Shown one piece after another: positions 20,279 to 29,074 of a stretch of DNA of 64,000 nt (the first letter of the stretch is position 1; every line of letters begins with the position of its first letter). Both the position numbers and the translations under genes were made by a program. The stretch covers positions 62,001 through 126,000 of the forward strand of contig NZ_JACOGD010000007.1 of assembly GCF_014284235.1 (NCBI RefSeq). Reading direction: 5' to 3'. The notes under the pieces were generated by a model. That model was not told the origin of the DNA, did no database searches, and saw only the letters and a program-made list of their open reading frames with translations. The DNA is from Cognatundibacterium curvum (lineage in GTDB: Bacteria; Pseudomonadota; Gammaproteobacteria; Burkholderiales; Burkholderiaceae_D).

Positions 20279-23200
20279 GATACTTCTCCTTGTTGAGTAA
20301 TGAATGCGATGCGGTGGCGATAAGCCATGTAGTACAGCAGCGGAATCACGATCAGCGTTAGCAGCGTCGAGATGAATATGCCAAAAATAAGTGCGATCGC
20401 CAGCCCGTTAAAAATCGGATCATCCAGAATAAAAAATGCGCCCATCATCGCGGCCAGACCAGTCAGCATGATGGGCTGGGCGCGTGTCACAGCGGAGTTC
20501 ACGACGGCATCCCTGAGCGCCATACCGGTTCGCACCTGGAGCTGAATAAAGTCAACCAGCAAAATAGAATTTCTGACGATGATGCCTGCCAAGGCGATCA
20601 TCCCTATCATGCTGGTTGCGGTAAATTGCGCACCCAGCAAAGCGTGGCCGGGCATGACGCCGATGATGGTTAATGGGATGGGCGCCATGATGATGAGGGG
20701 CGTCAAATAAGAACCAAATTGCGCCACCACGAGTAAGTAAATCAGTATCAGACCAATCGCGTAGGCAGCGCCCATATCGCGGAAAGTTTCATAGGTGATT
20801 TGTGATTCGCCATCCCATTTGATGGCGTAGCCACGATAGGGGTCAGCAGGCTGGCGGATGAAATATTCCTTGAGTTCGCCACCACCGGGAACAGGAATCT
20901 GGCTGATCGCTTTGCGCATAGAAAACAGGCCATATAAAGGACTGTCGGTTTTGCCCGCCATGTCGGCAGTCACATAATTCACCGGCATGAAGTCCTTGTG
21001 ATAAATGGGTTGCTGACGGCTGGTATTGCTCAGCGTGATCAGCTCCCGTATTGCGACCAGTTTTCCTTCTGAAGTTTTGACTGACAATTGCAATAAGCTG
21101 TCCAGGTCACCATGACTTTCTGCTGGCAGCTGCAAGATGGCGGCATTGAGATATTTGCTTTCATCATGTAGCCAGGTCGCTGCATCACCCGCTAATCCGG
21201 TACGTAATGCAGTCACGATGTCTGCCTGTGACACGCCAAGTAAAGCTGCCTTGCGTCTATCCACCAACAACATCCAGCGCGGCGCTGATGCGATGCTGCT
21301 GTCATCCACATCGACCACACCGGCACTGGCATTAAATACTGCTCTGACCGCCTGCGCGACCTGGCGACGCCCTTCTGCTTCCGGGCCGTAAATTTCCGCC
21401 ACAATAGGCGCAAGAACTGGCGGGCCAGGCGGCACTTCTACAATTTTTATGTTGGCATTAAAACGTTTGCCTATCGCTTGCAAGGCCGGACGCAAGCGGT
21501 TGGCGATGGCATGACTTTGCTCTTTGCGCTGATGCTTATCGACCAGATTGACTTGCAGATCACCGACTTCGCCACCGGTGCGCAAATAATATTGACGAAC
21601 CAGTCCATTAAAATTAATCGGTGCGGCAGTACCGGCATAGGCCTGATAATCACTGACCTCAGGTACATCAGAAAGATAGCGGCCTAATTCACGCAGCACC
21701 GCCGCTGTCTGCTCGACCGGCGTACCGGCAGGCATATCGACGATCACCTGAAATTCCGACTTATTATCAAATGGCAGCATCTTCAGTAACACGACGCCGG
21801 ATGCAGGGAGTAACACAGAAAAGGCAATCAAGGCAGCGACCGCCAAACCCAGAAACCCGCGATGACGTTTTCCGTTTAGCTCATTCAAAAAGGGCTGAAA
21901 CAAGCGCGTAATCCAGACTGTGAGCTTTCCCGCCGCCGCATGTGGTGTGGTATCGGTTTCGGTTTCGGTTTCGTTACTGTGCGCCTCTTTCATCCAGATG
22001 CGCGCTAGCCACGGCGTGACTACAAAAGCCAGCGCCAGTGACAGCAGCATCCCCATACTCGCGTTGATCGGGATGGGACTCATATACGGCCCCATCAAAC
22101 CCGATACGAAGGCCATAGGAAGCAGCGCCGCAATCACGGTCAGCGTTGCCAGTATCGTCGGCCCACCCACCTCATCCACTGCGCCTGGAATGATTTCTTT
22201 CAAGGATAAGCCTGGAAATTGTCGTTGATGCCTGTGGATGTTTTCAACCACCACTATCGCGTCATCGACCAGAATACCAATCGAGAAAATCAAGGCAAAC
22301 AGCGACACCCGGTTCAATGTAAATCCCCAGGCCCAGGAAGCAAACAGCGTAAGCATCAGTGTGAGTATCACCGCGACACCAACAATCGCAGCCTCACGCG
22401 CACCGAGTGCGATGAACACCAGCACCACCACGGACAAGGTGGCGAACAATAATTTCTGTATCAGCTTTTGGGCCTTATCATTCGCAGTGTGGCCGTAGTT
22501 ACGCGTTTCAGCGACCAGGACATCGGCGGGAATGACGGTATTCTTCAATTCTTCAATGCGGGTCGTGAGCGCATTCGCGACATCAATCGCGTTCTCACCC
22601 GATTTTTTGGTGATCGCAATCGTCACGGCAGGATATTCAGCGCCATTTTTTCCTGCGACGCCATGCCAGACATAAGGTGCCGCCGGTAATGGGCCATCTT
22701 TAATGGTAGCGACATCCTGCATAAACACTGGCTTGCCGTTATGGACAGCGACCACCAGCTCGGCAATTTCCTGCGCATCGCGCAAGAACGGGCCAGCCTC
22801 AAGCGCGACCGCCTGATTGCCAGACAGCAGTTCACCCACGGGCAAACCCATATTGGTCGACTGCAAGGCATTGCGCATATCGGCGACTGTGACACCGGAA
22901 CCTTGCATACGCACCGGGTCCAGCTCAACCAATACCGCACGTCCAGGACCACCGATAGTCGTCACGCCTCTGGTGCCGGGTACGCGTTTCAAATCATTTT
23001 CTATACTGTGCGCGACACGCTCCAGATCATAGGCGCCAGTGTCAGGATTTTTACTGTACAGGGTCAGGCTCAGGACAGGCACATCCTCAATACCCTTAGG
23101 CTTCACCAGTGGCGGCAACACGCCTGCATTTTTGGGCAGCCAGTCAGCATTGGAATGCACGGTATCGTACAAATGCACCAAGGCTTCAGTACGTGCCACG

Positions 23201-23514
23201 CCCACCTTAAATTGCACGGTCAGGATAGCGATGCCCGGCCGGGAGACGGACGTGACGTGTTCTACACCGGGCATTTGCGACAGCATTTGCTCCGCCGGTG
23301 ACGCCAGCATTTGTTCGACCTCGGTTACGGCAGCACCGGGAAAAGGCAGCAACACATTCGCCATCGTTACATTGATTTGCGGCTCTTCTTCACGCGGCGT
23401 AACGACGATCGCAAAGACACCCAGTAAGAATGCCGCGAGCGCCAGTAAAGGGGTAATTCTGGCGGTCTGAAAGAAGGCGGCAATGCGTCCGGAGACACCC
23501 AGTCTGGCGTTCAT
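20275..23514 (-). CDS. RND efflux pump permease, HAE1/AcrB-like
   Basis: Inner-membrane proton-driven pump of the RND superfamily, 1079 aa. Twelve-span layout with two large periplasmic loops is evident. The fourth span reads GILVDDAIVVVENIHRH: the paired Asp is characteristic of drug-type (HAE1) pumps, not of the heavy-metal CzcA type. N-terminus PREEEPQINVTMANV is typical. A short Ser/Glu/Thr repeat (SNETETETDTT) lies in the central cytoplasmic loop. It overlaps the adaptor gene by 4 nt upstream. No outer-membrane TolC-like gene is nearby, so the partner channel must be encoded elsewhere. Confidence 0.93.
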   Translation of the reverse strand: MNARLGVSGRIAAFFQTARITPLLALAAFLLGVFAIVVTPREEEPQINVTMANVLLPFPGAAVTEVEQMLASPAEQMLSQMPGVEHVTSVSRPGIAILTVQFKVGVARTEALVHLYDTVHSNADWLPKNAGVLPPLVKPKGIEDVPVLSLTLYSKNPDTGAYDLERVAHSIENDLKRVPGTRGVTTIGGPGRAVLVELDPVRMQGSGVTVADMRNALQSTNMGLPVGELLSGNQAVALEAGPFLRDAQEIAELVVAVHNGKPVFMQDVATIKDGPLPAAPYVWHGVAGKNGAEYPAVTIAITKKSGENAIDVANALTTRIEELKNTVIPADVLVAETRNYGHTANDKAQKLIQKLLFATLSVVVLVFIALGAREAAIVGVAVILTLMLTLFASWAWGFTLNRVSLFALIFSIGILVDDAIVVVENIHRHQRQFPGLSLKEIIPGAVDEVGGPTILATLTVIAALLPMAFVSGLMGPYMSPIPINASMGMLLSLALAFVVTPWLARIWMKEAHSNETETETDTTPHAAAGKLTVWITRLFQPFLNELNGKRHRGFLGLAVAALIAFSVLLPASGVVLLKMLPFDNKSEFQVIVDMPAGTPVEQTAAVLRELGRYLSDVPEVSDYQAYAGTAAPINFNGLVRQYYLRTGGEVGDLQVNLVDKHQRKEQSHAIANRLRPALQAIGKRFNANIKIVEVPPGPPVLAPIVAEIYGPEAEGRRQVAQAVRAVFNASAGVVDVDDSSIASAPRWMLLVDRRKAALLGVSQADIVTALRTGLAGDAATWLHDESKYLNAAILQLPAESHGDLDSLLQLSVKTSEGKLVAIRELITLSNTSRQQPIYHKDFMPVNYVTADMAGKTDSPLYGLFSMRKAISQIPVPGGGELKEYFIRQPADPYRGYAIKWDGESQITYETFRDMGAAYAIGLILIYLLVVAQFGSYLTPLIIMAPIPLTIIGVMPGHALLGAQFTATSMIGMIALAGIIVRNSILLVDFIQLQVRTGMALRDAVVNSAVTRAQPIMLTGLAAMMGAFFILDDPIFNGLAIALIFGIFISTLLTLIVIPLLYYMAYRHRIAFITQQGEVS

Positions 23515-24563
23515 CGCACTGCCCTCACGGCGGCGGCCGGATCAAGCGCAACGCGCTCTCCTGCACTGATACCAGTCAGAATTTCGGTCGCACCATCGCG
23601 GGTTTTACCCAGTCTGACTTGACGTAAAATCACACGCTGCTGACTATCGATGACGTAGAGTCCTGTCATTTCTCCACGCTTGACGATGGCCTTGGCGGGC
23701 ACATAGAAATGATTTCCCGCGCCCCCTTTTAATGGCAGCCAGACTCGGGCAAACAAACCAGGAGCAATGTCTTGCACCGACTCTGGCAAATCGATACGCA
23801 GGGTAGCGCTATGGGTGGCAGCATCGATGGTCGGCAATACTTTATATTGGCTCGCTGTCAGCCATTGACGACCCGCCGGGAGCCCCGGAAATTCTATCTT
23901 CAAGGGCTGACCGGCCTGATAGTTATTCATTGCTGCTTGCGATACGGTAAAACTCACGCGTAAGCCCTTGGGGTCAAACATGCTCAGCAAAGGCTTACCC
24001 GGCATCGCCATATCACCCAGTGCTATCGGCAATTCAGAAATAACACCGGCATACGGCGCCTTAATCACAAAAAATCCGGATTGAATATCAGCCACATTGG
24101 CCTGGGCTATTTGTGATTTCAATTGATCGGACAAAGTCTTGTATTGGGCCTCAGCCCGCTCCAGCGCAGACTGGCTAATGAACTGCTTTTGAAACAACTG
24201 TTTCTGACGCTGCAGATCTTTGTCAGCCAACTCCAGCGCCGAGCGTGCGGCAGTTGATTGCGCCTGACTGGCCACACTTCCCTGCTGCGCTGAACGTGCA
24301 TCGATACGCAGCAAAACCTGGCCTTCTTTAACGCTGTCACCAGCTCTGACCGGCAGCGCAACAACCGCACCAGCCACCTGTGCGGCAATCACGGTTTGAC
24401 GCACCGACTCCACCCCCCCTTCAAAGCTGGCAAGGTCAGCCGAAGCCGCTGGCTGAACGAGCACACTCGCCAATTCACCCTGTGCGGCAAACGCCGATGT
24501 CACAGGCAATACCAGCGTCGCAAGCGCAAAACGCAAACGAGAAATTATCAACATCATCTTCAC
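23511..24563 (-). CDS. RND efflux periplasmic adaptor (membrane fusion protein)
   Basis: 350-aa adaptor linking the pump to an outer-membrane channel. A signal peptide ends near TSAFA/AQ at about residue 26. The lipoyl halves (VVALPVRAGDSVKEGQVLLRI and FVIKAPYAGVISELP) flank a helical hairpin of about 70 residues, then a beta-barrel and membrane-proximal domain. Without a lipobox it is soluble or N-terminally anchored. First gene of the operon; the promoter should lie in the 170-nt gap shared with the divergent arsR-type gene. Confidence 0.93.
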   Translation of the reverse strand: MKMMLIISRLRFALATLVLPVTSAFAAQGELASVLVQPAASADLASFEGGVESVRQTVIAAQVAGAVVALPVRAGDSVKEGQVLLRIDARSAQQGSVASQAQSTAARSALELADKDLQRQKQLFQKQFISQSALERAEAQYKTLSDQLKSQIAQANVADIQSGFFVIKAPYAGVISELPIALGDMAMPGKPLLSMFDPKGLRVSFTVSQAAMNNYQAGQPLKIEFPGLPAGRQWLTASQYKVLPTIDAATHSATLRIDLPESVQDIAPGLFARVWLPLKGGAGNHFYVPAKAIVKRGEMTGLYVIDSQQRVILRQVRLGKTRDGATEILTGISAGERVALDPAAAVRAVR

Positions 24564-24624
24564 CCCAAAATAAGTCCATTACTTCATCACAGGCATCTTC
24601 ATTAACGTCATTATTTAACTAATT

Positions 24625-24660
24625 AATTAAATACGCAAGTAAAGAATAAATTAAATATGC
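24625..24660. promoter_or_regulatory. Candidate operator: two direct 12-mers between arsR-type gene and efflux operon
   Basis: AATTAAATACGC at 24625-24636 and AATTAAATATGC at 24649-24660 differ at one base and are spaced 24 nt start to start, roughly two or more helical turns. ACGCA and TGCGT near their ends also form an interrupted inverted repeat. The position in the divergent promoter region suggests a repressor site; this is inference. Confidence 0.5.
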
Positions 24661-24704
24661 GTTACAATGAATCCTGAGTCACGCCTGGTAACAAATAAAT
24701 TTCC

Positions 24705-24725
24705 AAATAGAAAATAGAAAATAGA
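24705..24725 (+). repeat. Three perfect AAATAGA units before arsR-type start codon
   Basis: Three 7-nt units end 8 nt before the ATG at 24734, covering the ribosome-binding region (AGAAAG). Such a tract could vary by slippage. Confidence 0.8.
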
Positions 24726-24733
24726 AAGTTGAT

Positions 24734-25090
24734 ATGGATGAGTTGAGCTTAGAGGCCTTAAGCCAGGTAGCAGGATATTTCTCTGCATTGTCGGAACCGA
24801 CACGCCTGCAAATTCTGAGTCTGCTGCGCAATCAGGAGCGTAATGTCGGGGAATTGGCGGAGCTCTGCGGTTATACCTCAGCGAACATTTCCCGCCACTT
24901 AGCCATACTGAGTAAGCATGGTCTGGTAGCCAAAGACAACCGTGGTACAAGCGTGTTTTACAGAATTGCCGACGAGTCTATCTACACGCTATGTGATGTC
25001 GTGTGTGGCAGTCTGTTAAAACAATTGGAAGAAAAAGCGCGCTCACAGAAGGAGTTTGCGCAGTCTGCGCGGCTCAGCAAAAATCCATAA
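24734..25090 (+). CDS. ArsR/SmtB-family transcriptional regulator
   Basis: 118-aa winged-helix repressor, divergent from the RND operon it probably controls. The HTH reads VGELAELCGYTSANISRHLA and the wing GTSVFYRIAD. The As(III) motif CVCxxC of classical ArsR is absent. Cysteines are C45, just before the recognition helix, and C87/C91 in the C-terminal helix (CDVVC). That placement could serve a dithiol redox or metal sensor, but neither is proven. RBS region is A-rich with tandem AAATAGA units. Confidence 0.9.
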   Translation: MDELSLEALSQVAGYFSALSEPTRLQILSLLRNQERNVGELAELCGYTSANISRHLAILSKHGLVAKDNRGTSVFYRIADESIYTLCDVVCGSLLKQLEEKARSQKEFAQSARLSKNP

Positions 25091-25118
25091 AAAAATCCCG
25101 CATCAGGCGGGATTTTTT
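25089..25118. terminator. Bidirectional terminator between convergent arsR-type and HD-GYP genes
   Basis: ATCCCGC pairs with GCGGGAT around a 5-nt loop, with A-run before and T-run after, so it can end transcription on both strands. It overlaps the end of both genes. Confidence 0.88.
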
Positions 25119-26353
25119 CAGGTCGGTGCGGCGTTGTCGCCCAGCCAGTAGCGGTCTATGTCTTTCAGACCCCATTTTGAGGCATCTTCGCGGTTGGCGA
25201 TTTTGTCTTGCAGGCCAGGGCCTGCCAGGTCCAGCAATTCGGGCGCGATGTAACTCATCGATTTGATAGAGAAAAACACCCTGACTTTAGGCATCAGCAA
25301 AGATTTACCGACTTGTTGCTCAACGACGACACCAAGACGACCGGATTCCAGCCTGACCAGGGTACCGACCGGGTAAATACCTATGCTTTTCACAAAGGCC
25401 TGGAACACTTTTTCATCAAAGTGGCCTTTACTCCATTCTGCCATTTTGCGCAGCGACTCAGCCGGACACCAGCCCTGCTTGTAAGGACGGTTAGAGGTGA
25501 TCGCATCATACACATCGCACACTGCGCCCATGCGCGCAAACAGGCTGATTTCTTCACCTTTGAGACGATCCGGATAGCCAGTGCCGTCCATTTTTTCGTG
25601 ATGATGTAAACAAACATCGAGGGAAATCGCACTGACGCCCTGTGCATCCAGTAGCAATTTATGACCAGCCGCCGGATGCTCTTTGACCGACACAAATTCT
25701 TCATCCGTCAGTTTGCCAGGCTTATTCAGTATGTCGCCGGGCACCATCATTTTGCCGATATCATGCAACAGGCCAGCTACTCCTGCTTCGCGGGTTTGCT
25801 CTTCATTCAAACCGAGCTGCTTAGACAAGGCCACCATCAGCGCGCACACCGCGATGGAATGCATATAGGTGTAATCGTCTTTGGTTTTCAGACGCGCCAA
25901 ACCGATCAGTGCACCCGGATTACGCATGACGGAATCAGAAATTTCCTCCACCAGTGCCTGTGCCCCACCCATATCCACCGCCTTACCCATACGGGCTTCG
26001 CTAAACATGGAATACACGGCTTGTTTGGAGCGGTTAACGATCTTGGATGCACGCCCCAGTTCATCATCCATAGAAACGGATTCTGTCACCCTGGGTAGTT
26101 TAGGCGGCGGTTCAGGTCTGGGTTCAGGTTCAGCCCGCACTACGGGGGCGGCAGGCTGCTCGGTTAATACATCCAATCCTTTGCTGATGTCTATCCAGGC
26201 TTCACGGATTTTAGATTTCTGTATTTCCCGGATGTCGTTGAGATCACTCAAAAGAAAGGATTTCTTCCAAAACGGAGTATCCATCCAGGAACCGCACAAC
26301 TCCTGGACAAACATACCAACTCGCAATTTTGAAACTTCGATTTTCTTCAACAT
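25118..26353 (-). CDS. HD-GYP domain phosphodiesterase with DUF3391 N-terminus
   Basis: Predicted cyclic-di-GMP phosphodiesterase, cytosolic, 411 aa. The N-terminal ~130 residues (IEVSKLRVGMFVQELCGSW) match DUF3391; the HD-GYP domain at about 150-340 shows HSIAV, HDIGK, HHEKMDGTGYP and a GYP triad intact. A Pro/Glu linker (EPEPRPEPPPKLP) joins them, and about 70 residues follow the domain. Likely modulates motility, adhesion or secretion through c-di-GMP. Monocistronic; it lies downstream of the T2SS operon on the same strand. Confidence 0.92.
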   Translation of the reverse strand: MLKKIEVSKLRVGMFVQELCGSWMDTPFWKKSFLLSDLNDIREIQKSKIREAWIDISKGLDVLTEQPAAPVVRAEPEPRPEPPPKLPRVTESVSMDDELGRASKIVNRSKQAVYSMFSEARMGKAVDMGGAQALVEEISDSVMRNPGALIGLARLKTKDDYTYMHSIAVCALMVALSKQLGLNEEQTREAGVAGLLHDIGKMMVPGDILNKPGKLTDEEFVSVKEHPAAGHKLLLDAQGVSAISLDVCLHHHEKMDGTGYPDRLKGEEISLFARMGAVCDVYDAITSNRPYKQGWCPAESLRKMAEWSKGHFDEKVFQAFVKSIGIYPVGTLVRLESGRLGVVVEQQVGKSLLMPKVRVFFSIKSMSYIAPELLDLAGPGLQDKIANREDASKWGLKDIDRYWLGDNAAPT

Positions 26354-26447
26354 AGATTCAGTCGTAAACTCTGCGGGATATCTGGAACATCTGCAAATTA
26401 TTCTATAAAGCGAGACATGAAGCTATAGATATCTGAAATTTATTTTC

Positions 26448-27236
26448 CTAAGAGAAACTTTTTAACAATTGCATAGGCCGGAAGAAATCCTGCATTTCCC
26501 TATTCGCAATAAAACTCAAATTATAAGGATGCTCTGCAACTATATGCGCAAAGGCTGACGCAGCCGGTATTTTTTTCACCTGCTCCGCAATTTTTCCCCA
26601 TAGTACCAGTGATGGTAAGCGATCGTTTTGATCTGCCGCTAAAGCGAGTAAGACCTGCTGAAGAAAAGGCAGCCAGGATACGCCGTCCTTCACTGGTGCC
26701 ACATGATCACGAAAGACCAGCGATGCATTCAGCAATAAAAAGCCCTGCTGCTGCATTTTCTGTTGCAATTCGTCCAAATGCTGTATCAAAGGCGAGCCAG
26801 GCTGAGCTGCAATGTGCGCAACGCCTTGCATCGCGTCACCACTGGTAGCTGATTCATCCAGATAGCCATCGGCGACCAGCAGCATTTTGAAAAAATTTCT
26901 CAGGGATGTCGCGCGATTCACTTTTTTCGACAGACCTGTATCCGACCAGATTTCGCTGACGGCACCATCCATGAAGCTGACCCCGGTCGCGCTTTGTTCG
27001 CGTGGATAAGGGCCTTCACCGATTAACACATAGCGCACCTGATCGCGCGGCACAGCAAAGGCGGCAAACAGCCTGTGCTCAGTCGGCAAATAAGGCTGCG
27101 CGCATAAGTCGGAAAGATAAGCCGGTTGTGCCTGCTGCAGTGCCAGCAAGCCCTGCTCCAGCACGGCATGCCAGCTGGAATGTGCATGCTGCAAAGACAG
27201 GCGGATTTCCTCAGGCAGTGCTGCAACAGCACTCAT
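26448..27236 (-). CDS. Uracil-DNA glycosylase-like protein lacking the catalytic Asp
   Basis: 262-aa protein with the fold pattern of family 1 UDG: GEGPYP (residues 73-78) stands where UNG has GQDPYH, LLLNASL (167-173) matches the LLLN strand, LVLWG (210-214) matches the LLWG strand, and HPYN (236-239) replaces HPSP. The water-activating Asp of GQDPYH is Gly here, while the later His is kept, so ordinary uracil excision is doubtful. The start overlaps the gspC stop by 4 nt (ATGA), so it is co-translated with the secretion operon. Could be an inactive or differently acting DNA-binding relative. Confidence 0.8.
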   Translation of the reverse strand: MSAVAALPEEIRLSLQHAHSSWHAVLEQGLLALQQAQPAYLSDLCAQPYLPTEHRLFAAFAVPRDQVRYVLIGEGPYPREQSATGVSFMDGAVSEIWSDTGLSKKVNRATSLRNFFKMLLVADGYLDESATSGDAMQGVAHIAAQPGSPLIQHLDELQQKMQQQGFLLLNASLVFRDHVAPVKDGVSWLPFLQQVLLALAADQNDRLPSLVLWGKIAEQVKKIPAASAFAHIVAEHPYNLSFIANREMQDFFRPMQLLKSFS

Positions 27237-27838
27237 TGTGGCGCCCCGGTTGGCATTACCGCAGGCAGGGAAGCAACAGGCAAACCCGGCACCACCATAG
27301 GCGCGCCGCCTGGCGGCACATTGGCCGGCGCACCATGCGGCGGGAAGCCTGCCGGCGCAACCGGCGATGGATTCGGATTTTCCGGTGCCGCCGGTGTCGC
27401 ATAGGCAGCCACAGGTGGCGTTGCAGCCAGCTGTATCACTGCACTCTGCGGCAACTCCAGGCGTTTGAGTGCACCATTATCAGAGATCAAAATATACTGT
27501 GCATACACCTCTTTGAGTACCACGCCAGGTGCCAGTTCAGCACCAATCCCGACGGCACGGCCAGGCTTACCATCGGTGCTGATGACGGCTGCACTTTCGT
27601 TAGCGCGGCGTGCCAGCACAACACCCTTCAACTGGTGATTACTGATGGCGGCCTGCGGCAAAGCACTGTCACCAAAAATACCGCCCCACTGACCGGAACC
27701 CGGCTCCAGGGTGGACTGCTGCACAGGCGCGGCCACACCGCGGCTCTGGACTTTAAAAAACTTCAATCCCCAAAAACTCAGGGTCATACATAACAAAGCA
27801 AAGGCTATCAAGCCGGAAATAACAGGTAAGCGCTTCAT
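27233..27838 (-). CDS. gspC: Type II secretion inner-membrane protein GspC (short form)
   Basis: Connects the inner-membrane platform to the GspD secretin. One span at about residues 8-26, then the HR domain (IFGDSALPQ...LKGVVLARRANESAAVIS...LKEVYAQYILIS). Unlike classical GspC, no PDZ domain follows; after about residue 135 there is only a Pro/Ala/Gly-rich tail to residue 201. This short form resembles the 'protein N/GspC' of Burkholderiales. It is placed last in the gsp operon, 12 nt after gspF. Confidence 0.85.
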   Translation of the reverse strand: MKRLPVISGLIAFALLCMTLSFWGLKFFKVQSRGVAAPVQQSTLEPGSGQWGGIFGDSALPQAAISNHQLKGVVLARRANESAAVISTDGKPGRAVGIGAELAPGVVLKEVYAQYILISDNGALKRLELPQSAVIQLAATPPVAAYATPAAPENPNPSPVAPAGFPPHGAPANVPPGGAPMVVPGLPVASLPAVMPTGAPQ

Positions 27839-27849
27839 TTTTTTCCTTA

Positions 27850-29070
27850 TCAGCGAACCAATTGATTGATCTCGATAATTGGCATCAGCACGGCCAAGAC
27901 GATCATTAATACCACACCACCCATGGCGAGGATCAGCAGCGGTTCCAGCATATTAGCCATGGTGAGTGCGCGGCGCTCCAGATCCAGCTCCTGAGTATTC
28001 GAGGCACGTTCCAGCATGGCAGGCAATTCACCCGTCACTTCACCGGCCCGTATCATGTGTATCAGCATAGGCGGAAAATGCTTATGCGCTGACAAAGCAC
28101 GCGCCAGGCTGACGCCTTCGCGCACGCTGTTGGTGGCCTCTTCTACCTGCAGGCGCATCGCCACATTGGACAAGGTTTCACGGCTGGTCTGCAAAGCCTT
28201 CAGTATCGGCACACCGGAGCCGGTAGTAATCGCCAGCGTGCTGGCAAAGCGCGCCGTGTTCAGGCTGCGTTCAAAACGCCCATACACTGGTGCGATCAGC
28301 AACCAGCGATGCCAGCGCATCTTAATATCCGGATCGCGTAATGCAACCCGCCACAGCGAATACGCACCAACCAGTACGATAGCCACCAGCCAGCCCCAGT
28401 TGCGCACAAAATCGGAAATAGCAAGCATCATCACGGTCAGGAAAGGTAGTTTTTGCTTGGAGTTAGCAAACACCGACACAATCTGCGGCACCACGTAAGT
28501 CAGCAAGAAAATCACAATCGCAAACGCGACCACAGTCACGATGGCCGGATAAGTAAATGCCAGCTTGACCTTCTGCACCAGCGCATTACGACGTTCGATA
28601 TAGTCCGCCAGCTTGGACAAGACGCGTGACAAATGACCGATCTGTTCGCCGGAAGCGACCAGTGCCGTGTAGATTTCCGGGAAGTCATTGGCGTGCTGTT
28701 TCAAGGCATCCGACAAGGCGGAACCCGCCATCACTTCCGAACGCACCGACGCCACCAGATCGCGGATAAAGGTGCGCTCAGCCTGATCGAGCAAGGCCGA
28801 CAAAGCCTGTTCCAGCGGCAGCCCAGCCTCCAGCAAGCTGGCTAACTGGCGCGTGAACATGGCCAGCTCTATGGTCGATAATTTATCGGCAAACAGTCCG
28901 GCCTTAGCCCCGGTCTGACCATCATTTTTTTGCTGTATCGCCTCGACCGTGACCGGCACCAGTCCCTGCGAACGCAAATCACTGCGCGCAGCGCGTGCAC
29001 TGTCGGCATTGACCACGCCCTTGCTGACACTGCCTGCGCTGTCGACGGCTTCATATCGGAATGCTGGCAC
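27850..29070 (-). CDS. gspF: Type II secretion platform protein GspF
   Basis: Polytopic inner-membrane component of the T2SS. 406 aa with two repeated GspF domains: the first with FTRQLASLLEAGLPLEQAL, the second with FASTLAITTGSGVPILKAL, and three spans (about 170-190, 220-240, 375-400). The N-terminus MPAFRYEAVDSAGSVSKG is typical. It starts 4 nt after the gspE stop. Confidence 0.97.
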   Translation of the reverse strand: MPAFRYEAVDSAGSVSKGVVNADSARAARSDLRSQGLVPVTVEAIQQKNDGQTGAKAGLFADKLSTIELAMFTRQLASLLEAGLPLEQALSALLDQAERTFIRDLVASVRSEVMAGSALSDALKQHANDFPEIYTALVASGEQIGHLSRVLSKLADYIERRNALVQKVKLAFTYPAIVTVVAFAIVIFLLTYVVPQIVSVFANSKQKLPFLTVMMLAISDFVRNWGWLVAIVLVGAYSLWRVALRDPDIKMRWHRWLLIAPVYGRFERSLNTARFASTLAITTGSGVPILKALQTSRETLSNVAMRLQVEEATNSVREGVSLARALSAHKHFPPMLIHMIRAGEVTGELPAMLERASNTQELDLERRALTMANMLEPLLILAMGGVVLMIVLAVLMPIIEINQLVR

Positions 29071-29074
29071 GGCC

